From CAYRFQ01 sp964423615 (GTDB taxonomy: Bacteria > Planctomycetota > Planctomycetia > Gemmatales > Gemmataceae): 20,069 bases of DNA. How positions within the stretch are numbered: position 1 is the first letter of the stretch; each line of letters begins with the position of its first letter. The notes beneath the pieces are model-generated. The model was not told the DNA's origin. It saw nothing but the letters and a program-made list of their open reading frames with translations, and did not search any database. The DNA is taken from contig CAYRFQ010000121.1 of NCBI GenBank assembly GCA_964423615.1, positions 1-20,069 of the forward strand, written 5' to 3'. The position numbers were made by a program, and so were the translations under genes. Shown one piece after another: positions 6,768 through 14,336 of the stretch.

Positions 6768-8234
6768 TTATCGTTCCAACGGCTTTCCATTCTCCGAAGA
6801 CGGCGTTACCGGTCTTAGCAATTCCATCACGGGTTTAGGCCCCAATCCGATGAACACGAACACGAGGATCACCAACAGACTCCACCTCACCTTCGCGGTA
6901 TCTCGGTGATACCGCGAGGCTGCCCGCGGATTGCGAAGAACCCCCTCCAGAAAGTTCACACGCTGGGCGATACTCCCATGACGCCAAGTCCAGCGTGTCC
7001 GTTTCATACCATTCATCAGCGCGACGCGTTCCAGTGCCGAAAGGAAAGACGAATAAGACACATGTTGGCAGGCATAGAGGTCCGCCTGTCGTTCGCACAT
7101 CCGAGACAACCAACCAAACACAACGAAGATGTAGCCCAGCATCACCAAACCCAAACCAACCGCCAACACCCAACCCAAGCTGGCCAACCAATAGTCCGGC
7201 CACGGAAGGTGTTCGTGAGCAAAGGCTGCGATCGCTTCCTTCGGCAGAATCCGGTCGAGGGAATCCAGGAGCATCCCCCCCAAGGCACTCAACAGCACCA
7301 AACTCCCAAACAAAAACACCAAGTAGAACACCATGTGACGGTACTTCACGTGTCCAACTTCGTGGGCGAACACCCCTTCGATTTCGTCCACATCCATGTT
7401 CTCCATTAATCGATCCGTCAGCACGACGTACCGGAATAACGGTAGCGGTCCCGTCAACAGAGCCGTCCCGATGTTGTTGTGAGTGTGCCAAACAAGAATG
7501 TTCGCGAAGCGGAAGTCGAGACGACGGGCTTGCGCTTCGAGTCGGTCCCGGAGTTCCCCAGGAGGCAACGGTTTCAAGTTCAGTAGCAACCGCAGCAACA
7601 GGCCCTGACCGATGAACAAGGCCGCAAGCAAACTTCCTGTCATGACAGGGGTGAGATATTGGTTGTCTTTGACTCCAGGAATGAATTCGAGACACAACTG
7701 TAGCGCGAACAACAAGACCATCGGCGGAACGGCGAGCATTAAACTTTGGCGGGCTTGCAATCCGACATACGCCCAGCGCCCTGGCGGTGGGTCCCGGTCG
7801 TCGCCGCGGACCACCGTCTGCAGGGTCAACTCCACGTCATAAAAGCGGCTCCACGAAAGGAAAAGGCTGACCCAGAACGGCAACAACACCAACAATTCGG
7901 TCCCTGGAAAAGCCCAAGTTTCGAACGTCAAGAAATCCTTGACCGTCCGACCCCAACCCCCCAGAAACAGGAGCCCCAAATACATCCCGACCAATACGAA
8001 CGTGTGGAAACGCCGAAATCGAAGGTATTGCCGCACGATGCGATCGCTCTGGAGTGGGTCCCTTCTCAACTTTCGACAAAACCGGCGCACCGCCACGTTC
8101 GCCAACAAGCGCAAAACTACGACGCTCGCTCCCGCCAACAACACGCTCCCCCAGGGTGGGAGCCAGCTTGGAGGTTTCGGCAGTTCGTCGGGTACACAGG
8201 TTAAGCCCAGCACCAACAACACCAGATACGGCAT
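6768..8234 (-). CDS. Membrane-embedded M48-family zinc metalloprotease
   Basis: A 488-residue integral-membrane protease. The zinc motif is AHEVGH (H291, E292, H295), with the third ligand E381 in CERQADLYAC, the usual M48 arrangement of HEXXH plus a downstream Glu. Hydrophobic segments occur near 31-49, 77-95, 112-129, 165-183, 195-220, 301-325, 348-375 and 451-469. The two active-site parts therefore flank membrane spans, as in Ste24/HtpX-type enzymes, where the active site faces the cytoplasm and the enzyme degrades or processes membrane proteins. The domain order and the long N-terminal multispan region differ from short HtpX (about 290 residues), so I call it only to family level. The ATG at 8234 has GGAG eleven bases upstream. 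It is divergent from the tricorn-like gene and not in an obvious operon. The substrate is unknown. Confidence 0.9.
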   Translation of the reverse strand: MPYLVLLVLGLTCVPDELPKPPSWLPPWGSVLLAGASVVVLRLLANVAVRRFCRKLRRDPLQSDRIVRQYLRFRRFHTFVLVGMYLGLLFLGGWGRTVKDFLTFETWAFPGTELLVLLPFWVSLFLSWSRFYDVELTLQTVVRGDDRDPPPGRWAYVGLQARQSLMLAVPPMVLLFALQLCLEFIPGVKDNQYLTPVMTGSLLAALFIGQGLLLRLLLNLKPLPPGELRDRLEAQARRLDFRFANILVWHTHNNIGTALLTGPLPLFRYVVLTDRLMENMDVDEIEGVFAHEVGHVKYRHMVFYLVFLFGSLVLLSALGGMLLDSLDRILPKEAIAAFAHEHLPWPDYWLASLGWVLAVGLGLVMLGYIFVVFGWLSRMCERQADLYACQHVSYSSFLSALERVALMNGMKRTRWTWRHGSIAQRVNFLEGVLRNPRAASRYHRDTAKVRWSLLVILVFVFIGLGPKPVMELLRPVTPSSENGKPLER

Positions 8235-8501
8235 GTCGTCTACTTCTCCGTATTTATCTTGCGAGTCCGTTTCCTCTACTACACTATCACGAACGAAAGG
8301 GGCCAGACATACGGACTACAACCTGTCGTCGCTTCGCGGCTTTCGATTCTTCTGTACCCAGTAACGATTTCTCCGCCGAAAAGTCGATTCATTGAGACTT
8401 CCGTGGGCCATCAAGTGGTTGCGACGCTCTCCAGATTGACATACCATAGTCACAATTCAACGATCCCATCTTCGACGATCTCTGACAAAGGCAGCGACTC
8501 T
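8235..8501. promoter_or_regulatory. Divergent promoter region between the M48 and tricorn-like genes
   Basis: This 267-base gap must hold the start signals for both genes. On the plus strand a perfect TTGACA at 8436-8441 is followed after 17 bases by AACGAT, a poor -10 match, giving a weak candidate promoter for the tricorn-like gene. I found no convincing pair for the minus-strand gene. The plus frame stays open through this region, but it lacks any protein-like pattern before the signal peptide. Confidence 0.35.
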
Positions 8502-11500
8502 ATGTTTTGGTTCTACAAAGGGTTGGGAGCAATCTTTGCCTGTTCCCTGTTGGTCTCGGCGGCAAACGCCCAAACGGCTGGCTATTATCGACAGCCGACG
8601 ATACACCAGGATACCATCATATTCGTTTCTGAGGGAGACCTTTGGAAAACGACGATCCAAGGCGGAAAGGCCGTCCGACTCACGACGCACCCCGGCGAGG
8701 AAGCTCTACCCGCCATTTCCCCCGACGGCAAGACGGTCGCCTTCACAGCCAGTTACGAAGGTCCGACCGAAGTCTACACGATATCCGTCCAAGGCGGACA
8801 ACCACGACGGTGGACTTACCACGGTAACCGCATCACTTTCGTCGGTTGGACGCCCGACAACAAGCTCCTCTACGGAACGCGGAAATACTCGACGCTTCCC
8901 AACACCCAACTGATCACTCTCGACGTTCGCAACAAAAAACAACCAGGCAAACGAACCTTCGTGCCCCTCGCCCAAGCGGCCGATGGCGTCTACGGTCCGA
9001 ACGGCAAGACCCTTTTCTTCACGCGGCTGCCATTCCAGGGGAGTCACACCAAACGCTACACCGGTGGAACCGTCCAAAACCTATGGCTGTTCACCAAAGG
9101 TGCGAAAGAAGCCATCCCATTGACAAAAGACTACGCCGGGACAAGTCGGCGGCCCATGTGGTGGAACGGGCGAGTTTATTTTGCCAGCGACCGAGACGGC
9201 ATCATGAATGTCTGGTCGATGACGCCCGGTGGAAAAGATCTCCGTCAGCACACCAAGCACGCCAAGTGGGATGTCGCCATGCCGTCCCTTCACAACGGCA
9301 AGATCGTTTATCAGCATGGTGCCGACTTGTACCTTCACGACATCCAAGCAAAACGGTCCAAGAAACTCTCGATCACTCTCAGTTCCGACTTCGATCAACT
9401 CCGAGAAAACTGGGTCAAGAAGCCCATGAGTTACTTGACCTCCGTTCACATCGGTCCGAAAGGCGACCGTGTCGTGTTGACCGCTCGCGGCCAGGTGTTT
9501 GTTGCTCCAGTTGGTCAAGGACGACTCGTCAAGGCGACTCGCAATCAAGGCGTACGGCACCGAAACGCCGTTCTCATGCCCGATGGCCGATCGCTCGTCA
9601 CGCTCTCGGACAAGTCAGGCGAAGTGGAACTCTGGAAACTTCCCGCGGATGGCGTCGGTAAACCCAAGCAACTCACCAAGGACAGCCAGGTCCTGAAATG
9701 GGGCACGTTTCCGTCACCCGATGGCAAGTGGATCGCGTCGACAAACAAGGATCAAGAACTCTGGCTCTACAACGTCAAGACCGGTAAACACAAGCAAATC
9801 GATTATTCGCCCGTCGACAACATCAGTGATTTGAGCTGGTCTCCAGACAGTCAGTGGCTCGCGTATGCGTTCCACGGGAAAAATCTGTTCCGTCGCATCA
9901 AACTGTTTCCCGTCGGTGGCAAACAACCGTTCTTTGCGACGACGGACCGTTACGGTAGTTATAGTCCGGCCTGGTCTCCCGACGGCAAATGGCTCTACTT
10001 CCTCTCAGACCGGAACCTCAAGTCGGTCGTGGGCAGTCCCTGGGGACCTTACCAACCCGAACCCTTCCTCGACAAACGAACCAAGGTTTACCAGTTGGCG
10101 CTACGCAAAGGCGAGCGGTCCCCGTTCGCCCCAGACGACGAACTGCACTCCGACAAGAAGGACACCAACAACGACAAGGAGAAAAAAGACAAGAAAGATG
10201 CGAAGACCAAGGTCACGATCGAACGCAAAGGTCTCGTGTCACGGCTGCAAGAACTGCCCATCCCACCGGGCAACTACAAGAATCTGACGACGACTAAGGG
10301 AGCCTTGTTCTGGACTACGCTGACCGATGACCGAAAGAAGACGAATCTTGTCGGCGTGACCATCGCGAGAAAGGACGTCAAGATACAGACGATCGTGAGT
10401 GGCATCAAAGCCTATGAGCTGTCTCAAGACGGCAAGAAACTCCTCGTTCGAAAAGGCGACGATCTCTACGTCATCCCTGCCGCTCCCAAGGCCCAGTCGC
10501 TCACCAAGGCCAAGGTCGATCTCTCGGGATGGCAATTGTCTGTCATTCCTCGCAACGAATGGCGACAGATGTTTATCGAAGCGTGGCGTCTCGAACGCGA
10601 CTACTTCTATGACCAAAGTCTTCATAGCGTTGGTTGGAAAGCGATGCTCAAGAAATACCTCCCGCTTGTGGATCGAGTCCGAAGCCGCACAGAATTATCG
10701 GACGTCGTCGCCCAGATGGTATCAGAACTCGGAGCATTGCACATCTTCGTCCGGGGCGGCGACACGCGAAAAGGAAACGACAGTGTCCAGCCGAGTTTTC
10801 TGGGGGCCGTGCTCGAACGAGATCGGACCGCGGGTGGTTATCGTGTCGAACACGTCTACAAATCTGACCCCGACGAGCCCAAACGGCGAAGTCCCCTTGC
10901 TCGACCTGGAGTGAACGTCCACAAAGGAGACGTCATCACCGGCGTCAACGGCGTGAAAACCCTGAGCGTGCCCAGCATCGGCCAACTCTTGCGTGGCCAA
11001 GCTGGCAAGCAAGTCCTCCTCGGAGTAAAAACGGGCCAGGGGAAATCTCGGAAAGTCATCGTCCGGCCAATCAACAGCAAAACCGAAGATGACCTTCGCT
11101 ATCACGAATGGGAATACACCCGCCGGTTGGACGTCGAAAAAGAAAGCAACGGTACGATGGGCTACATCCATCTGCGAGCGATGGGTAGTCGCAACTTCAC
11201 AGAATGGGCCAAGGACTATTATCCGGCCTTCACCCGTCAAGGTTTGATCATCGACGTCCGCAACAACCGCGGCGGAAACATCGACAGTTGGATTCTCAAT
11301 CGTCTGATCCGCAAGGCGTGGTTCTACTGGAACCAGCGAAAGGGAAAAGCTCCACTCTGGAACATGCAATACGCGTTTCGGGGACACATCGTCGTCTTGT
11401 GCAACGAATACACCGCCTCCGACGGCGAAGCATTCAGCGAGGGAATCAAACGACTCAAACTCGGCAAGGTCATCGGCACACGAACATGGGGCGGCGAGAT

Positions 11501-11894
11501 CTGGTTGTCGTCCAGCAACTTCCTGGTGGATAAAGGCATCGCTACCGCTGCCGAGTACGGCGTCTACGGCCCCGAGGGAGTTTGGCTCATCGAAGGCTAC
11601 GGCGTCGAGCCCGACATCACCGTCGATAACTTGCCTCACGCCACGTTCCAGGGTCGCGACGCCCAACTCGAAGCGGCTATCAAGTACCTGCGGAAGAAGA
11701 TCAAGGAAGATCCTGTCCCCGTTCCACCCGTTCCGGAGTTTCCGAACAAGCGATTTCCACCGCGACAGGAAAAGCAAGAGCAGGGGCAGACTAACGGAGC
11801 GAAACGAAGACAGATTGGACGCTTGTGGCCGACGAGGTCGCAATTCACCAACCCCACAAGCCTAACACGAAAACGGAAGCTGACTCGTGATTGA
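8502..11894 (+). CDS. Secreted tricorn-type S41 protease
   Basis: A 1130-residue exported serine protease. A signal peptide (MFWFYKGLGAIFACSLLVSA-ANA, cleavage near 23) precedes TolB/PD40-like propeller blades from about 28 to 540 (repeated SPDGKW/DGKT turns). A very charged linker at 551-570 follows, then the helical tricorn core (about 672-750), a PDZ domain (about 765-855, GDVITGVNG) and the S41 protease core (about 883-1045). Likely catalytic residues are H747 (GALHIF), S973 (TASDGEAF) and E1031 (EGYGVEPD), matching the roles of Thermoplasma tricorn H746, S965 and E1023. The residue before H747 is Leu where archaeal tricorn has Ser745. A basic 30-residue tail ends the protein. The ATG at 8502 is chosen because it opens the signal peptide. 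It probably trims peptides in the periplasm. It is monocistronic and convergent with the downstream flavoprotein gene. Confidence 0.93.
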   Translation: MFWFYKGLGAIFACSLLVSAANAQTAGYYRQPTIHQDTIIFVSEGDLWKTTIQGGKAVRLTTHPGEEALPAISPDGKTVAFTASYEGPTEVYTISVQGGQPRRWTYHGNRITFVGWTPDNKLLYGTRKYSTLPNTQLITLDVRNKKQPGKRTFVPLAQAADGVYGPNGKTLFFTRLPFQGSHTKRYTGGTVQNLWLFTKGAKEAIPLTKDYAGTSRRPMWWNGRVYFASDRDGIMNVWSMTPGGKDLRQHTKHAKWDVAMPSLHNGKIVYQHGADLYLHDIQAKRSKKLSITLSSDFDQLRENWVKKPMSYLTSVHIGPKGDRVVLTARGQVFVAPVGQGRLVKATRNQGVRHRNAVLMPDGRSLVTLSDKSGEVELWKLPADGVGKPKQLTKDSQVLKWGTFPSPDGKWIASTNKDQELWLYNVKTGKHKQIDYSPVDNISDLSWSPDSQWLAYAFHGKNLFRRIKLFPVGGKQPFFATTDRYGSYSPAWSPDGKWLYFLSDRNLKSVVGSPWGPYQPEPFLDKRTKVYQLALRKGERSPFAPDDELHSDKKDTNNDKEKKDKKDAKTKVTIERKGLVSRLQELPIPPGNYKNLTTTKGALFWTTLTDDRKKTNLVGVTIARKDVKIQTIVSGIKAYELSQDGKKLLVRKGDDLYVIPAAPKAQSLTKAKVDLSGWQLSVIPRNEWRQMFIEAWRLERDYFYDQSLHSVGWKAMLKKYLPLVDRVRSRTELSDVVAQMVSELGALHIFVRGGDTRKGNDSVQPSFLGAVLERDRTAGGYRVEHVYKSDPDEPKRRSPLARPGVNVHKGDVITGVNGVKTLSVPSIGQLLRGQAGKQVLLGVKTGQGKSRKVIVRPINSKTEDDLRYHEWEYTRRLDVEKESNGTMGYIHLRAMGSRNFTEWAKDYYPAFTRQGLIIDVRNNRGGNIDSWILNRLIRKAWFYWNQRKGKAPLWNMQYAFRGHIVVLCNEYTASDGEAFSEGIKRLKLGKVIGTRTWGGEIWLSSSNFLVDKGIATAAEYGVYGPEGVWLIEGYGVEPDITVDNLPHATFQGRDAQLEAAIKYLRKKIKEDPVPVPPVPEFPNKRFPPRQEKQEQGQTNGAKRRQIGRLWPTRSQFTNPTSLTRKRKLTRD

Positions 11895-11910
11895 GCCATG
11901 ACCCTTCCTT

Positions 11911-11960
11911 TAGAGCAATTCACGGTTGTATAGGGTACAGGTTTTTCGTTTTCAAAGTCC
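11911..11960 (+). repeat. Dispersed 50-nt element, copy 1
   Basis: Aligns without gaps to 19467-19516 with 40 of 50 identical bases. The last 14 bases, cgttttcaaagtcc, are identical. It lies 16 bases after the tricorn-like stop codon. Confidence 0.75.
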
Positions 11961-11992
11961 TGGGTCCCGCTTGCGGGGAGAAGGCCCCAAAC

Positions 11993-12055
11993 CCGAGCGA
12001 AGCGGGAAACGCAGCGAGCGAAGCCGGAATCATAGCGAGCGAAGCCGGAAACGCC
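11993..12055. repeat. 21-bp tandem repeat, three copies
   Basis: Three adjacent units at 11993-12013, 12014-12034 and 12035-12055 share the core gagcgaagc(c/g)ggaa with a variable last five bases (acgca, tcata, acgcc). The unit is GC-rich and lies in a non-coding convergent gap. Confidence 0.85.
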
Positions 12056-12130
12056 GCGGTTGGGGGGTTCTTGGGCTCAGAACCTCGGCGACTCCGAACT
12101 GTACCCACCACGAACGGAAACCGCTCTATC

Positions 12131-12161
12131 CTGAGTGCCAAAGCAAAGCCTTGGCACTCAG
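12131..12161. terminator. Perfect 11-bp hairpin in the convergent gap
   Basis: CTGAGTGCCAA (12131-12141) pairs fully with TTGGCACTCAG (12151-12161) across a nine-base loop. It lies 21 bases past the minus-strand flavoprotein stop, and the plus-strand tricorn-like gene also ends upstream of it. A bidirectional terminator role is plausible. There is no T-run right after the stem on either strand, so a repetitive extragenic palindrome is the alternative. Confidence 0.5.
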
Positions 12162-12182
12162 AACTCAACAGTGTCCCCCTTT

Positions 12183-13616
12183 TCACATCCCAGCACTCTC
12201 GGCTCGTTCCTCACAGCGGCCACCTCCTGCCATCTTGAGCTTCTTGACCATCTCCCGGAAGGCCGTCCGTAACCCTTCCTCGAACACCGGATGATAGAAG
12301 GGGAATTCGAGGATCTGTTGGACACTAAGTCGCTGCTGGATGGTCCAGGCCAACAAGTGGCTCATGTGCTCGACGCGCGGGCCGAACATCTCGGCACCCA
12401 CAAGGGTACAATCCTCGCGGTGAGCATATAACCGAACGAGCCCGCGATTGACGGCCATCACCTTCGAGCGGCCCTGGTCCTCGAAGGAGACTTCCGAGAC
12501 CTCGATCGAATCATTCGCGAGTTCGGCGAAACTCTTTCCAGCTAACGCCATCTGTGGGTCGGTGAACACGATCGTCAAGGGCGTGCGGCGGACGTGGGCA
12601 GTCACCTCCGGATACAGTGCGCTGTTTTGCCCCGCGATTCGGCCTTCGTCCGCGGCTTCGTGGAGAAGCGGCCGATATTCGCTGACGTCACCAGCGAGAA
12701 AGATAGGATGGTCTCCACATTGCATCGTACGAGGATTCCAGGGCGGTCGACCTTGTTCGTAGAGGGACAATCCCGTCGCCTCAAGGTTAAGATCGGCCAG
12801 GTTCGACTTGCGACCTGTCGCAACCAGAATTTTCGCAAAGGTCTCTCGGTGTTCGGACCCATCGGATTTCCGCCACGTCAGTTCGAAACCTCCGTCCGTG
12901 CGGGTCACATTGGTGATCGTGGTTTCCTGTCGAAGATCGAGTTCTTGGCCAAGCACCTCTCTGGCATAATCTTGAACGCGCGGGTCAGTGAATGGCTTCA
13001 ATGACCGCGATCTGCCGTAGACCGCCACTCGGACCCCGAGCCGCGAGAAGGCTTGGCCCAATTCCAGGCCAATGACTCCGGTACCGATGACGGCCATGCT
13101 TTCGGGGAGTGTCTCGATTTCAAAGATACTTTCGCTCGTGAGTACGTCGTCCTTGACGGCCTGGAAAGGTTCCGGGATCGTCGTGGAACTACCGGTAGCC
13201 ACGACGAAGGCCTTTGCTTTCACCTCCAGATCGTCACCCACCTGCAGTGTATTCGGGCCAGTAAATCGGGCTCGCCCGCGAGGTCGCCGTTCCTCCGGAA
13301 GGGCTTCGGTATTGCGTACAACTCCACCAGCAAACTCATCGCGAAACTTCCGCACTCGCTCCATGACCACCCGGCCATCGACCTGAATCTGTCCTGCGTT
13401 GATGCCGAATACATGGCTCTGTTCCACCTGATGAGCACTCTCGGCGGCTGCAATCAGAAGTTTCGAGGGCATGCAACCTACCCTCGCGCAAGTCGTGCCA
13501 TACTTGTGACTCTCGATCAACACCCAACTACGTCCGGCCTTTTCGACCTCCCGCATGGCGTTCAACCCAGCCGTTCCCGCACCAATGATGGCTACGTCGA
13601 CCTCTTTGATTTCCAT
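12183..13616 (-). CDS. Dihydrolipoyl dehydrogenase-type class I flavoprotein disulfide reductase
   Basis: A 477-residue cytoplasmic FAD enzyme of the dihydrolipoamide/glutathione/mercuric reductase family. The FAD-binding GAGTAG motif is at 12-17, the redox-active disulfide C43/C48 is in CARVGCMPSK, and the NAD(P) motif GTGVIG is at 178-183. The second FAD motif includes FLAGDV at 306-311, and the dimerisation-domain His-Glu pair is H442/E447 in YHPVFEEG. All catalytic residues are present. It would reoxidise a dithiol with NAD+, classically lipoyl groups. No E1/E2 subunit genes are nearby, so the partner is unknown and another disulfide substrate is possible. The ATG at 13616 is fixed by GAGG eight bases upstream and by the FAD motif starting at residue 12; upstream in-frame codons to 13742 look non-coding. 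It is transcribed alone, 311 bases after the four-helix-bundle gene. Confidence 0.88.
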   Translation of the reverse strand: MEIKEVDVAIIGAGTAGLNAMREVEKAGRSWVLIESHKYGTTCARVGCMPSKLLIAAAESAHQVEQSHVFGINAGQIQVDGRVVMERVRKFRDEFAGGVVRNTEALPEERRPRGRARFTGPNTLQVGDDLEVKAKAFVVATGSSTTIPEPFQAVKDDVLTSESIFEIETLPESMAVIGTGVIGLELGQAFSRLGVRVAVYGRSRSLKPFTDPRVQDYAREVLGQELDLRQETTITNVTRTDGGFELTWRKSDGSEHRETFAKILVATGRKSNLADLNLEATGLSLYEQGRPPWNPRTMQCGDHPIFLAGDVSEYRPLLHEAADEGRIAGQNSALYPEVTAHVRRTPLTIVFTDPQMALAGKSFAELANDSIEVSEVSFEDQGRSKVMAVNRGLVRLYAHREDCTLVGAEMFGPRVEHMSHLLAWTIQQRLSVQQILEFPFYHPVFEEGLRTAFREMVKKLKMAGGGRCEERAESAGM

Positions 13617-13927
13617 TACTTTTTCCTCTTCCAAGTTCAGACCGTTCCAAGTTGACAGTGCGTTCAGGCTCCTGAGAGCAAAGTTCGTCAGAGCGCTCTC
13701 CGACCGCTTTGGGTACACCCGAGGGAATGAAAAAACACGCAAGCCAACCGTTTCGTAGGCACACGCGGCTCACGTGTACAACTTGTCATAGACGAACTGA
13801 TTTGTAGTTACACACAGCTTGTATGTATGACTCGGAATGTGCCCAACACAAACGTAAACCGCCCTAAACGACCGAATCCATCGTGATCCCTTTAAGAAAT
13901 CTGCTGTCGGACCTTGGCAAGTTCGTC
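13617..13927. other. Intergenic region upstream of the flavoprotein gene
   Basis: This 311-base gap should contain the flavoprotein promoter. I see a good RBS (GAGG at 13625-13628 on the minus strand) but no clear -35/-10 pair, no protein-like frame and only a short ACACG/CGTGT palindrome at 13761-13777. Confidence 0.45.
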
Positions 13928-14314
13928 CTATCCCATCCGACCCGACTTGGCCATGCGCTGGAGTCTCGACAACAACGTGTGAAATTCACGGTAAAGTCGA
14001 CGGCCTTCGGTGGGGTCGAGGTACTTACACGAGACGGCGAAATGTATCCAGCCCTGCGTATTGACGACCTTCGATTCGGCCTCACACATGGCCGCCAGGA
14101 AGGCCGTGCGGTTCCGGCGTTTCTGCCAGGCTTCGGCGATCCAGTTACACACCAAACGGGGAGCCAGTCGGAAAGGACCGGTGAGCGAATCGTTCTCGCG
14201 ATCAGGAAAGGGCTTGGTGACTTCAAACACCTGCATGGCCAAATCGAAGGCTTGTTGATACACCCTCAAGTCAGAATGAGACCGGACTTCAGTTGTGAGA
14301 CGGATCGTTTCCAT
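13928..14314 (-). CDS. Four-helix-bundle protein of the 23S rRNA intervening-sequence (S23/IVP) family
   Basis: A 128-residue protein matching the family pattern: DLRVYQQAFDLAMQVFEVT in helix 1, FP followed by a Leu-Thr-x-x-x-R segment, an NWIAEAWQKR motif (family consensus N-I-A-E), and a GYL-like CKYLDP near residue 98 with the final helix after it. Members were first seen inside 23S rRNA intervening sequences but are common as free-standing genes. The biochemical role is not established. Here there is no rRNA nearby. It lies 22 bases after the folD stop with AAGG before its ATG, so the two are probably co-transcribed. In place of the usual Leu-Thr-x-Q-x-R it reads LTGPFRLA, a slight divergence. 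Confidence 0.8.
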   Translation of the reverse strand: METIRLTTEVRSHSDLRVYQQAFDLAMQVFEVTKPFPDRENDSLTGPFRLAPRLVCNWIAEAWQKRRNRTAFLAAMCEAESKVVNTQGWIHFAVSCKYLDPTEGRRLYREFHTLLSRLQRMAKSGRMG

Positions 14315-14336
14315 CGATGACCTTACGGGGTGCTTG

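Larger units (their letters stand above)
11895..12182. other. Repeat-rich convergent intergenic region
   Basis: This region lies between the ends of the tricorn-like gene (plus) and the flavoprotein gene (minus). From left to right it holds a copy of a 50-nt dispersed element, a small CCCGC/GCGGG palindrome near 11967, a 21-bp tandem repeat and a strong 11-bp hairpin. The open frame across it is explained by the 21-bp period and is not a credible gene. Confidence 0.75.

Noticed and set aside
6835..7695. Minus-strand frame of 286 codons overlapping the M48 protease
   Set aside because: Same strand but a different frame from the HEVGH-containing gene; composition is shadow-like.
8846..9661. 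Plus-strand frame of 271 codons overlapping the tricorn-like propeller
   Set aside because: An out-of-frame shadow, rich in Arg/His/Ser/Pro with no domain pattern.
10722..11843. Long minus-strand open frame (373 codons) inside the tricorn-like gene
   Set aside because: It is fully antisense to the S41 core, which has clear catalytic motifs, and has no motif of its own. It reflects codon bias of the real gene.
11993..12055. CRISPR-like array
   Set aside because: Units are adjacent with a 21-bp period and no unique spacers, and there are no cas genes.
11891..12238. ORF with SEAGNAA-type peptide repeats after the tricorn-like gene
   Set aside because: The peptide repeat simply follows the 21-bp DNA repeat; the frame then runs antisense into the flavoprotein gene.
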